A DNA stretch of 64,000 nucleotides, from NCBI GenBank assembly GCA_937887565.1, contig CALABS010000069.1, positions 77,110-141,109 on the forward strand, read 5' to 3'. How positions within the stretch are numbered: position 1 is the first letter of the stretch; each line of letters opens with the position of its first letter. The notes beneath the pieces are model-generated. The model was given only the letters and a program-made list of their open reading frames with translations, was not told the origin of the DNA and searched no databases. Positions 28,518-36,070 of this stretch are shown in pieces. Made by a program: the position numbers and the translations under genes. Source of the stretch: an uncultured Rhodospirillaceae bacterium (GTDB lineage: Bacteria > Pseudomonadota > Alphaproteobacteria > Rhodospirillales > Magnetospirillaceae).

Positions 28518-28629
28518 CGTCATGCGCGGGCTTGACCCGCGCATCCACGAATCGCCGTACAACCAATTGTCCAAAATACATATACTTGGCATCGACACGT
28601 GGATGGCCGGGCCAAGCCCGGCCATGACG
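28518..28629. repeat. REP-like pair of palindromes in inverted orientation
   Basis: Unit 28518-28549 and unit 28598-28629 are inverted copies (GTCATG...CATCCACG). Each is itself a palindrome, with GCGCGGGC-TTGA-CCCGCGC in one and GGCCGGGC-CAAG-CCCGGCC in the other. The stems differ by matched changes on both sides, so the folding is preserved. This is the BIME/REP layout. The rest of the 274-bp gap 28399-28672 shows no gene. Confidence 0.8.
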
Positions 28630-28672
28630 AAACGGGCCCAATGACGCAATTTTCGGGTTATTTCGCAGCCTG

Positions 28673-28954
28673 CTACGGGCCGCCGTCGTCGGGGCCACCG
28701 AACATATAGGCCTGCAGGCCCGCCTCATGGTCATCGGCCGCGCCGGCCTCAAGCAGGAACCGCACCAGGCCAAGGACGGCCAGCCCCAGGGACAGGGACA
28801 GCGCCGGCCACAGCAGTTCCGGGCTCAGCTCCATGGCCACTAGGCAGGTAGCGGCATAGAGCACGACGCCCATCAGCAGCAACGGCTGGCGGCGGCGCAG
28901 CACGGCACCGAACAGCAGGGCCGAGGCCAGGCACAGCATGGCAAGGACGACCAT
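28673..28954 (-). CDS. Small hydrophobic membrane protein
   Basis: 93 residues with three helices: about 3-20 (VLAMLCLASALLFGAVL), 25-42 (LLLMGVVLYAATCLVAM) and 49-68 (LWPALSLSLGLAVLGLVRF). A short acidic, Gly-rich tail ends GGPDDGGP. Not recognised. It stands alone between the REP-like repeat and the chemoreceptor region; its codon use is like that of neighbours. Confidence 0.5.
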   Translation of the reverse strand: MVVLAMLCLASALLFGAVLRRRQPLLLMGVVLYAATCLVAMELSPELLWPALSLSLGLAVLGLVRFLLEAGAADDHEAGLQAYMFGGPDDGGP

Positions 28955-29103
28955 CGCATTCTTCCTCCCGGGGGCAGGACCATGCGACGAGCCTAGGGCC
29001 GCCCCGCCGCGGGGCCAATCCGGCGATCACCCCAGGTCGGGCGGGGATTCGGTAGTAGCTTCCTACGCCCTCGGTGCGCAAATGGCGTCCGTCGTCTGCG
29101 CGG

Positions 29104-29436
29104 TCATCCGGCCGGAGGGGGCGGCATCCGCACCTCCGCCGGCCGGTCGCCCTTGCCAAGGGCGGCATCTGACAGCAGGCGGTTGACCACCGCCATGGAG
29201 GTGTCCACCGCCCAGCGGATCTGGGTCTCGCCGGTGGTGTTGCCGTGGGCGACGGCCTCGGGAAGGATCTGCTTTTGCAGGAAGCCGGCCACCCCGGCGA
29301 AGGCACGGGCGGTCAGTTCGAAACGGCCGGCCGGAACGGTGACGGCGCCGCGCGCGTCGATTTCGGCGGCGGCGTCGGCCAGGGCCTCCATCATCTGGAC
29401 CACCAGCGGATCGGCGCGGTCGGACCGTTCCGCCAC
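29104..29436 (-). CDS. Hypothetical protein following haem-type MCP
   Basis: 110 residues from GTG 29436. The frame continues upstream to the MCP stop region and reads EFDFYVRILRF before it, which looks protein-like, so a non-ATG start nearer 29478 is possible. Helical, soluble: DPLVVQMMEALADAAAEIDA, FAGVAGFLQKQILPEAVAHG, TGETQIRWAVDTSMAVVNRL. No known domain. Its position directly after the MCP gene on the same strand suggests co-expression. Confidence 0.5.
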   Translation of the reverse strand: MAERSDRADPLVVQMMEALADAAAEIDARGAVTVPAGRFELTARAFAGVAGFLQKQILPEAVAHGNTTGETQIRWAVDTSMAVVNRLLSDAALGKGDRPAEVRMPPPPAG

Positions 29437-29477
29437 GAACCGCAGGATGCGGACATAAAAGTCGAATTCCGACAGGA

Positions 29478-31181
29478 TCAGACCTCGCGGATGCCGGCCA
29501 GGAAGCGGTCGACCTCCATGCGCAGGGTGGCGGACTGCTGCTGCAGGTGCTCAACCGCCACCAGCACCTCCTTGGCGGCCTGGTCGGTCTCGTGGATGGC
29601 GTGGCTGACCTCGGTGATGTCCTCGTAGACCGAGTTGGTGCCGGTCGCCGCGTGGTCGATGTTGCGGGCGATCTCCTGGGTGGCGGCGCCCTGTTCCTCG
29701 ATGGCGGCGGCGATGGCGGTGGTGATGCCGTCCATGGAGCTGATGGTGCTGCCGATGCCCTTGATGGCGCCCACCGTCATGTGGGTCTCCTTCTGGATGG
29801 TGGAGACCTGGGTGGAGATGTCCTCGGTGGCCTTGACCGTCTGGCGGGCCAGGTTCTTGACCTCGCTGGCCACCACCGCGAAGCCCTTGCCGGCCTCGCC
29901 GGCCCGCGCCGCCTCGACGGTGGCGTTGAGCGCCAGAAGGTTGGTCTGCTCGGCGATGCCGGTGATCAGCTCGATGATCTCGCCGATCTTGTCGGCGGCC
30001 CCGGCCAGGCCGGTGACGCGGGTGTTGACGCCGTCCGCCTCGCGGGTGGCGTTGGCGGCCACGTCGTTGGACATGGCGACCTGCTGGGCGATCTCGGTGA
30101 TGGAGTTGGACAGCTCCTCGGCGGCCTCGGCGACCATGCGGACGTTGGAATTGGCCTCCGAGGCGGAGCTGGCGGCGGAATTGGCGCGGTCGGCGGCGCC
30201 GTCGGCGAACTCGACCATGCGGCGGGCGGTGGCGGTCATCTTCTGGGCCGACTGGGCCACCATCTCCAGCACCGAGGCGACCGCCGTCTCGAAGGAGCGG
30301 ATCAATTCCTCGAGGCGCAGCATGCGCGCCTCGCGGGCGGCGGCGGCGGCCCTGGCCTCCTCCTCCATGCCTTGCTTGGCGATGGTGTTCTCCTTGAACA
30401 CCTGGACCGCGCGGGCGATGTCGCCGATCTCGTCGCGGCGGTCGAGCGCCGGCACGTCGATGGAGACGTCGCCGCCGGCCAACTGGTTCATGCGCTTGGT
30501 CATGTCGTTGACCGGGTCGGCGATCACCGATTTCAGGATCCAGCGCACCCCCAGCACCGCCAGGAAGGTGGCGACGATGCCGCCGACGATCAGGAAGGTG
30601 AGGATCTTGTTGAGCTTGGCCTCGGCCTCGGTGGTGGACAAGGACGACGACAGCACCGCGATGACGTCGCCGGATTCCATCCCCATGGCGCCGTGACAGG
30701 CGAAGCAAATCTCTTCCTTGGCGCCCTCGGTGACGCCCAGCACGATGGGATAGGCATAGCGGTAGGCGCCATCGACGAAGCGGCCCACCGATTCCTTGGT
30801 GTCGATGGCCGCCTGGTCGATGTCGTCCTTGGGGGTCTTGGCGGGGGTATTGGGCTCGGTCTCGGCCATGTAGGTGGCGACCTTGGGCCCCCACGCGCTC
30901 CACACCTTGCCGGGATAATGGATGTTGCGGCTGTCGAACCAGTTGTTGAAGACCTGGATGCCGATATTGTCGCCGTCCTCGGGCCGCTTGGCCATGACGT
31001 TGAGGATCAAGGCGTGCAGCGAGGTCATCTCGTTGATGGAAAGCTGCTGCAGCTGCCGCTCCATCTCCGACCGCTCGAAGCGGGCGATCACGACGACCAC
31101 GCTTGCCACGAGGGCGATCACACCCAAGCCAACGATGATCATGAAGCGGCTGGACAGCCGAAGGTTACGCCATGCCTGCAC
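29478..31181 (-). CDS. Chemoreceptor with periplasmic haem-c-type sensor domain
   Basis: 567 residues. First membrane helix about 11-32 (FMIIVGLGVIALVASVVVVI), then a periplasmic domain (about 33-205) of the Tll0287/DUF3365 type containing EEICFACHGAMG, a CxxCH haem-c attachment motif. Second helix about 203-225, HAMP, and the MCP signalling domain with [20 protein letters not shown]. Such domains bind a c-type haem and can sense redox state or gases. It would pass this signal to CheA/CheW; no che genes are adjacent. Transcribed away from the ilvE terminator, so it needs a promoter within 31182-31264. Confidence 0.88.
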   Translation of the reverse strand: MQAWRNLRLSSRFMIIVGLGVIALVASVVVVIARFERSEMERQLQQLSINEMTSLHALILNVMAKRPEDGDNIGIQVFNNWFDSRNIHYPGKVWSAWGPKVATYMAETEPNTPAKTPKDDIDQAAIDTKESVGRFVDGAYRYAYPIVLGVTEGAKEEICFACHGAMGMESGDVIAVLSSSLSTTEAEAKLNKILTFLIVGGIVATFLAVLGVRWILKSVIADPVNDMTKRMNQLAGGDVSIDVPALDRRDEIGDIARAVQVFKENTIAKQGMEEEARAAAAAREARMLRLEELIRSFETAVASVLEMVAQSAQKMTATARRMVEFADGAADRANSAASSASEANSNVRMVAEAAEELSNSITEIAQQVAMSNDVAANATREADGVNTRVTGLAGAADKIGEIIELITGIAEQTNLLALNATVEAARAGEAGKGFAVVASEVKNLARQTVKATEDISTQVSTIQKETHMTVGAIKGIGSTISSMDGITTAIAAAIEEQGAATQEIARNIDHAATGTNSVYEDITEVSHAIHETDQAAKEVLVAVEHLQQQSATLRMEVDRFLAGIREV

Positions 31182-31264
31182 GAGCCTCTTCCATCCGCGG
31201 TCTGTTCCGAGCAGCGCGCCGTCCGTCCCTGTAGCGCGTCTTCCGATCCCCGCCAGAGAGTATT

Positions 31265-31300
31265 ATGAAAGGGCGGCACTTGGGAATACCGCCCTTTCAT
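31265..31300 (-). terminator. Rho-independent terminator after ilvE
   Basis: ATGAAAGGGCGG and CCGCCCTTTCAT form a perfect 12-bp stem with a 12-base loop, 29 bp past the ilvE stop. On the - strand the stem ends CCCTTTCAT, giving a modest T-rich tail. Confidence 0.8.
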
Positions 31301-31328
31301 GCAGGTTCAAATTTCCTTCATCCCCCGA

Positions 31329-32201
31329 CTACGTTCGGACGAGCGCATCGTAGGAAGAGATCAACTTGCGCGAGATTTCCCCCGGCGTGAAGCTATAGGG
31401 GCCGATTTCGCGCACAGGCGTCACCTCGGCGGCGGTGCCGGTCAGGAAGCACTCGGTGGCCCCGGTCAGTTCCTCCGGCATGATGGCGCGCTCGACCACC
31501 TTGAGCCCGGCGTCGCGGGCCAGTCCGATGACGGTCTGGCGGGTGATGCCGTTGAGGAAGCAATCGGGCAGCGGGGTGTGCAGCTCGCCATTGATGACGA
31601 AGAAGATGTTGGCGCCGGTGGCCTCGGCCACCTGGCCGCGCCAGTCGAGCATCATGGAATCCTCGAAGCCCTGGCTCTCGGCCTTGTGCTTGCTCATGGT
31701 GCAGATCATGTAGAGGCCGGCCGCCTTGGACGCCGTCGGCGCAGTCTGCGGGTGCGGGCGCCGCCATTCCGAAATGTTGAGGCGGATGCCCTTCATCCTG
31801 GCCTCGGGCGACCAATAGCTAGGCCAGGCCCACACGGCGATGGCCAGGTGGATGGCGTTCTTCTGCGCCGCGACGCCCATCATCTCGCTGCCGCGCCACG
31901 CCACCGGCCGGACATAGGCGTCGGCGATGCCGCTGGCCTTCAGGGTCTCGTTGGTGGCGGCGTCGATCTCGGCGACCGAATAGGGAATGGTCATGCCCAG
32001 GATCTCGCCCGAGCGGACCAGGCGCTCCGAATGCTCGGTCAGCTTGAACACCTTGCCGCCATAGGCGCGTTCGCCCTCGAACACGCACGACCCGTAATGC
32101 AGGCCGTGGGTCAGCACATGCACCTTGGCGTCGCGCCAGGCAACCAGCTTGCCGTCATACCAGATGAAGCCGTCACGGTCGTCGAAGGGGATCACTGCCA
32201 T
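31329..32201 (-). CDS. ilvE: Branched-chain amino acid aminotransferase
   Basis: 290 residues, class IV PLP aminotransferase: FIWYDGKLVAWRDAKVHVLT, HGLHYGSCVFEGERAY, then the core with RMKGIRLNISEWRRP and a catalytic region ending GFEDSMMLDWRGQVAEATG, and TRQTVIGLARDAG. It catalyses the last step of Leu, Ile and Val synthesis and the first of their breakdown. Length and motifs are those of bacterial IlvE. It is transcribed divergently from the MarR gene, with 85 bp between the starts. Confidence 0.92.
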   Translation of the reverse strand: MAVIPFDDRDGFIWYDGKLVAWRDAKVHVLTHGLHYGSCVFEGERAYGGKVFKLTEHSERLVRSGEILGMTIPYSVAEIDAATNETLKASGIADAYVRPVAWRGSEMMGVAAQKNAIHLAIAVWAWPSYWSPEARMKGIRLNISEWRRPHPQTAPTASKAAGLYMICTMSKHKAESQGFEDSMMLDWRGQVAEATGANIFFVINGELHTPLPDCFLNGITRQTVIGLARDAGLKVVERAIMPEELTGATECFLTGTAAEVTPVREIGPYSFTPGEISRKLISSYDALVRT

Positions 32202-32286
32202 GGAATTTCGTCCGAATTGGGGTGGCGGTCAGATTCTTACCGATGGGTCTTGCATGACGTAACATTTTGAGGCCATATATGTCAAC
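32202..32286. promoter_or_regulatory. ilvE / marR divergent promoter region; marR message possibly leaderless
   Basis: A perfect -35 TTGACA for ilvE reads on the - strand at 32280-32285, touching the marR start. On + , TTGCAT (32250-32255) and TATATG (32276-32281) would start transcription almost exactly at the marR ATG. No ribosome site precedes that ATG, so a leaderless transcript is likely. TGACGTAAC and related half-sites here are candidate MarR operator pieces. Confidence 0.4.
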
Positions 32287-32784
32287 ATGACTGACGTAAA
32301 AACCGGCATCAATCCCCTCTTCCTCCGCGAGGAGGAGCTGCGCCAGGGCATCGAGCTGCTGTTCTTCGCCTACCGCGACTTCACGGCCGAGCCCGACGCC
32401 ATCCTGGCCGAGTACGGCTTCGGCCGGGCCCACCACCGGGTCATCTACTTCGTCGGCCGCAACCCCGGCATGACCGTGTCGGACCTGCTGGGCATCCTGC
32501 GCATCACCAAGCAATCGCTGTCGCGCGTGCTGGGGCAACTGGTCGACGAGGGCTTCATCACCCAGCGCCCCGGCGCCCGCGACCGCCGTCAGCGCCTCCT
32601 CGAACTGACCGAGAAGGGAACCGAGATGGAGCGCCTGCTGACCGAGCGCCAGCGCGCCCGCATCGCCCGCGCCTACCGCGAGGCCGGCGCCGAGGCGGTG
32701 GAGGGATTCCGCAAGGTCATGCTGGGCCTGATCGACGAGGGTGACCGTCCCCGCTTCCCGGTCAGGCCGCCGGGACGGCGCTGA
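32287..32784 (+). CDS. MarR-family regulator, PetP-like
   Basis: 165 residues with a winged helix-turn-helix (about 55-125): HHRVIYFVGRNPGMTVSDLL, ITKQSLSRVLGQLVDEGFIT, and the wing RPGARDRRQRLLELT. The N-terminus MTDVKTGINPLFLREEELRQ resembles PetP, the MarR protein encoded directly before PetR in Rhodobacter. Here the PetR-like gene lies 3.3 kb downstream, beyond an inserted operon. The stop lies 23 bp inside the convergent ABC ATPase gene. No Shine-Dalgarno is seen. Confidence 0.82.
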   Translation: MTDVKTGINPLFLREEELRQGIELLFFAYRDFTAEPDAILAEYGFGRAHHRVIYFVGRNPGMTVSDLLGILRITKQSLSRVLGQLVDEGFITQRPGARDRRQRLLELTEKGTEMERLLTERQRARIARAYREAGAEAVEGFRKVMLGLIDEGDRPRFPVRPPGRR

Positions 32785-33514
32785 TTCCCCCGCCCCTTAT
32801 CTCGAGGTGCACCCCATCTCCCCAGGCCGCGACCTCGGTGGTCAAGCGCTCGTGGGTGACGACCACCATCGCCACCCCGGCAAGGTCGAGCGCAGACAAC
32901 AACTGCCAGAACCGGGTCCGGTTGTTATCGTCCAGTTTGCTCGTCGGCTCATCCATCAGTACAAGTTGTGGTCGGAAGAAGAGCATCGCTGCGAGATTGA
33001 GAAGCTGCAGCTCCCCGCCGGACAGCGAACCAGCATGGTGGTTAAATTTGTCCATGAGGAAGCCTAGCACCGGAAAGCGGCCTATCATTTCCTCGGCGTT
33101 GCCTCTCCTCTTCTTATCAATCACCAACCGCCCCAGCCAATCCCGTATCCCGCCACTGGTCGCAATCTGCTGGCGAACCACGAGGTTCTCCAATACCGAC
33201 ATCGATGGCACAATGGCGTCATGGGGATTTTGCGGAATGTAGCCGACCCTAACCTGCCTTACGAACTCGCGGCCATGGACGGCGTTACCGTTGGCCATCT
33301 GGAGATAATTGCCTGGCGCGACTTCGGTGTCCAACAATCCCAATAGCGCCTTGAGAAATGACGTCTTCCCGGAGCCATTCCGCCCCATGAGAAAGTATAA
33401 CTTCCCACCATAAATCGTCAAATCATTGCAATCCAACACGGGTTTTGTTGGAAGGCCATGGACAGGATAGCTGATCCTAAGGTTGCGAATGCTGAACTGA
33501 AATGGATCCATCAA
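32762..33514 (-). CDS. ABC transporter ATP-binding protein (TrpZ-like)
   Basis: 250 residues: Walker A GRNGSGKTS, Q-loop YIPQNPHDAI, signature SLSGGELQLL, Walker B LVLMDEPTSKLD and H-loop VVVTHERL. It completes the transporter formed with the permease and the binding protein. Its start overlaps the permease stop by 4 bases. Base composition is lower in GC than in flanking genes up to the last part of the gene, whose 3' end is GC-rich and overlaps the petP-like gene. Confidence 0.88.
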   Translation of the reverse strand: MMDPFQFSIRNLRISYPVHGLPTKPVLDCNDLTIYGGKLYFLMGRNGSGKTSFLKALLGLLDTEVAPGNYLQMANGNAVHGREFVRQVRVGYIPQNPHDAIVPSMSVLENLVVRQQIATSGGIRDWLGRLVIDKKRRGNAEEMIGRFPVLGFLMDKFNHHAGSLSGGELQLLNLAAMLFFRPQLVLMDEPTSKLDDNNRTRFWQLLSALDLAGVAMVVVTHERLTTEVAAWGDGVHLEIRGGGISAVPAA

Positions 33515-34443
33515 AAAACCTCGTTCTGATCAACCGCGGAATTGACGTAGAAACGACGGCCGATCGTAACCGAAAGAAGGATCGCAAATGCCACCACAAG
33601 CTGGAAATCCTGAGTGATGGCATGCTTCAGCTCTCCAGAAAGAATCTGGAGAACAAATGACTTTATGAATGAATAGACAAGAGCTCCTCCGAGGGGAGCA
33701 ATCATGACTACAAACATGGACGAACGATTGTTTTTGATTGCAGGAATGAAAAACGAAAGCACTCCCTGGAAAAAATCGCCAATTTTAACAGCCGCCAGGG
33801 CATGTATGACCATCCCGAAATTTTGCAGGCCGATATTCGTGTTTGACACAGCACTGAACCACCCACCAACACCAACTACAGCATTGGAAAGACAAAGCCC
33901 AAGAACACCCACCATCTCCGGCTGAATTCCCAATACCCTCATCATTTCCGGCCGGTGCCCGGAAACCCGCAAGGCATAGCCAAAGGGCGTCTTGAAGGCC
34001 GCAGCGGTAACAACGTAAACAACCACCACCAGGGACAGCCCTATGCCGACCTTGACCAGTTCGGGATCGCTTTCACCGAAGATCACGTCCCTGTAGCGGA
34101 ACAGGCTCAACTCAGCCCTGTGGCCCAGAGCGCGGAAGAACACCGAGTAGGCAGCGAACGAAACGAGCATTCCCGCCAAAATCTGGCTCACCCCCACGTG
34201 CTTGTTCGCATGAAGCAACCCCGTCAACAGGCCGGTTACCGCGCCAAGGAACGCCGCCAGGAATAGCGACCACCAGATACCAAATCCGGGGATGGCGACG
34301 CCGACAGCGGTCATTCCGCCCATTACTGCGGCATCGATGGTAAGGTCGGGAAATTTGAGCATCCGGAGAGCGATGAAAAACCCCATCGACACCAAAGCCA
34401 TTATCGGAAATTCGTAGATTGCCGACAGGATGAAGGGCTGCAT
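33511..34443 (-). CDS. ABC transporter permease (TrpY-like, BPD_transp_2 type)
   Basis: 310 residues with about eight to nine helices: FPIMALVSMGFFIALRML, IWWSLFLAAFLGAVTGLLTG, ISLVVV-type VGIGLSLVVVVYVVTAAAF, and a last FQLVVAFAILLSVTIGRRF. The block SGHRPEMMRVLGIQPEMVGV is the coupling-helix region that meets the ATPase. It resembles permeases that work with PF04392 binding proteins, as in TrpXYZ. Lower GC than flanking chromosome; 15 bp after the binding-protein gene. Confidence 0.85.
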   Translation of the reverse strand: MQPFILSAIYEFPIMALVSMGFFIALRMLKFPDLTIDAAVMGGMTAVGVAIPGFGIWWSLFLAAFLGAVTGLLTGLLHANKHVGVSQILAGMLVSFAAYSVFFRALGHRAELSLFRYRDVIFGESDPELVKVGIGLSLVVVVYVVTAAAFKTPFGYALRVSGHRPEMMRVLGIQPEMVGVLGLCLSNAVVGVGGWFSAVSNTNIGLQNFGMVIHALAAVKIGDFFQGVLSFFIPAIKNNRSSMFVVMIAPLGGALVYSFIKSFVLQILSGELKHAITQDFQLVVAFAILLSVTIGRRFYVNSAVDQNEVF

Positions 34444-34458
34444 TCCTGGTCGGCCCTT

Positions 34459-35403
34459 CTACATCCAGCGATCGACGGGGAGCCCGTCGAATGAAACACC
34501 GAACTGCTGGGCCGAGAGCCGATTGACGAACAATCGCGTCTCGCGGAAGTATTGGATTTCGCGGGTGCCGGGATCTGCCCCCGCAAGGACATCGCCAACC
34601 ATCACGCCGGACACCCGGCCGAATTCCGAATAGTCGATGCCATAAGCCGCCACGCATCCGTTCTCGACCGAACTGATTTCGACGGCAAACACCGGCTTAT
34701 TCCGCGAGGCTGCCTCACCCAACAGCGCGCCGATTCCGCTGACAACTGTATTGTCGCCCCCCACCAAGAAGGCATCGACGTCACCCGCCAAGACACGGGC
34801 GGCATTCGCCACTTCTCCGGGCGCGCCTACATGGGCTTCAAGCACCGAGAAGCCGAATTTGGGGGCTACCGACTTCACCACTTCCTGGCCGCGGTGGGCG
34901 TTCGCTTCGGCCGTATTCACCAGATAACCGATTTTTTTCGACTGTGGAGCCACCGCCCTTATGAGGCCGATGTTGCGCTCGTAATCAATCTGGTCGCTGC
35001 AACCGGTGACGTTCCGGGGACGGTTCCCCCCGTCGCCCCATAGCGCGTCGGGCGTGGAAACAAAGGAAAAGACGATTGGCGTCGCAGGCGGCGTGAGGTT
35101 GATGATCTCGATGGAGGCGCTGGTCGTGACGGGGACAAGAACGTCATACCCGCCATAAACCATCTGCCTCGCCCCCTGCCGAAGCATATCGGGCTGGAAA
35201 TTCGCATTGAACACGTCAACTGCCACGCCTTCGCCGAAGCGCTCGGCCACGACCTCCCGAATCGATTGGACCACCGTATCGATCAGGGCATGGGTCCCCA
35301 ATTGGAGAATAGCGATGCGTTTGCGCCCCTCTGCCGCCTTCGCCGTCTTCACCATACACGCGGCCGAAGCGGCCAGGAAAAAGTCACGCCGGGTTAAGAT
35401 CAT
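34459..35403 (-). CDS. ABC transporter substrate-binding protein (PF04392/TrpX-like)
   Basis: 314 residues. The N-terminus MILTRRDFFLAASAACMVK TAKA is a Tat-like signal (TRRDFF). The mature protein has the two-lobed PF04392 pattern: RKRIAILQLGTHALIDTVVQ, NANFQPDMLRQGARQMV, PIVFSFVSTPDALWG, DAFLVGGDNTVVSGIGALL and PVFAVEISSVENGCVAAYG. Members such as TrpX bind aromatic amino acids, but the ligand here is unknown. The start overlaps the stop of the editing-domain-like gene (ATGA), so the two are translated together. Confidence 0.88.
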   Translation of the reverse strand: MILTRRDFFLAASAACMVKTAKAAEGRKRIAILQLGTHALIDTVVQSIREVVAERFGEGVAVDVFNANFQPDMLRQGARQMVYGGYDVLVPVTTSASIEIINLTPPATPIVFSFVSTPDALWGDGGNRPRNVTGCSDQIDYERNIGLIRAVAPQSKKIGYLVNTAEANAHRGQEVVKSVAPKFGFSVLEAHVGAPGEVANAARVLAGDVDAFLVGGDNTVVSGIGALLGEAASRNKPVFAVEISSVENGCVAAYGIDYSEFGRVSGVMVGDVLAGADPGTREIQYFRETRLFVNRLSAQQFGVSFDGLPVDRWM

Positions 35404-35933
35404 ACCGCCCCCCTTCCGCTGACGACATCACCCAGGGCGGCCATGAATTTCTGCACGCCGAAGGCCCTCACCAAAGCAGCGATTGTCTGCTTTAAACTTG
35501 ATCGAGAGGAAACCAATTTAACAGAATTCATCTTGTCAAACAGCAGCAACCTCCCAAGAATTATATTTGCACTATGCGGCTCCACTGCCTGCACCTTATA
35601 TCCAGCCTTAACAATTGATCTTTTCATCTTATTTATTACTATGGCTACAGCATCAAGATTATAACATGCGATTTCGCTAAGATGACCAAATGGTATAATG
35701 AGGATAGATCGAACATCTGACTGATACTTTAAGAACATTGATATAATAACTACAGCCCCTTCCTTTGCTTCATGGAATGTGTCTCCATCCTCAACACATA
35801 CTAAAGCTACCAGGACGTTGCTTGCGTCTTCCAGTTTTTGGTATTCATTATCAGTTATTGGCAGCGTGAGTGGGTAGGTGTCTCTCAGCCGGCCGACAGA
35901 TATTTCCTTAGCGATCAGCGAAATGAATTTCAT
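35400..35933 (-). CDS. Stand-alone protein resembling archaeal ThrRS editing domain
   Basis: 177 residues from ATG 35933, which follows the strong site GAGGAGGTGGGTAAAG. The sequence parallels the archaeal threonyl-tRNA synthetase N-terminal editing domain (PF08915, D-aminoacyl-tRNA deacylase fold): SNVLVALVCVEDGD matches the VEKxD block, ILIIPFGHLSE the YPFAHLSS block with its His, and KRSIVKAGYKV the LKERGFNV block. The later YYK and KGHPLAELSR motifs are absent. It has no synthetase part and heads an ABC transporter operon. Its DNA is strikingly AT-rich. I infer a ligand-binding or trans-editing-like role tied to the transported compound. The homology was judged by eye; confidence in the gene is high, in the family moderate. 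Confidence 0.6.
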   Translation of the reverse strand: MKFISLIAKEISVGRLRDTYPLTLPITDNEYQKLEDASNVLVALVCVEDGDTFHEAKEGAVVIISMFLKYQSDVRSILIIPFGHLSEIACYNLDAVAIVINKMKRSIVKAGYKVQAVEPHSANIILGRLLLFDKMNSVKLVSSRSSLKQTIAALVRAFGVQKFMAALGDVVSGRGAV

Positions 35934-35956
35934 CTTTACCCACCTCCTCGCCCGCC

Positions 35957-35984
35957 ATGATATAATCGCCGCGCGATTTTTCAA
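35957..35984 (-). promoter_or_regulatory. Candidate promoter of the ABC/editing-domain operon
   Basis: On the - strand TTGAAA (35979-35984) is separated by 16 bases from TATCAT (35957-35962). The ribosome site GGAGGTGGG lies just downstream, giving a short leader. The spacing is one short of optimal. Confidence 0.4.
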
Positions 35985-36070
35985 CACCGATATGCTATCC
36001 GTTATTGTATGCGATTTGGCACACCTGACGCCTCTTGACACCCCCCTCCCCGCTCGGGCTTGCTCAAGCC

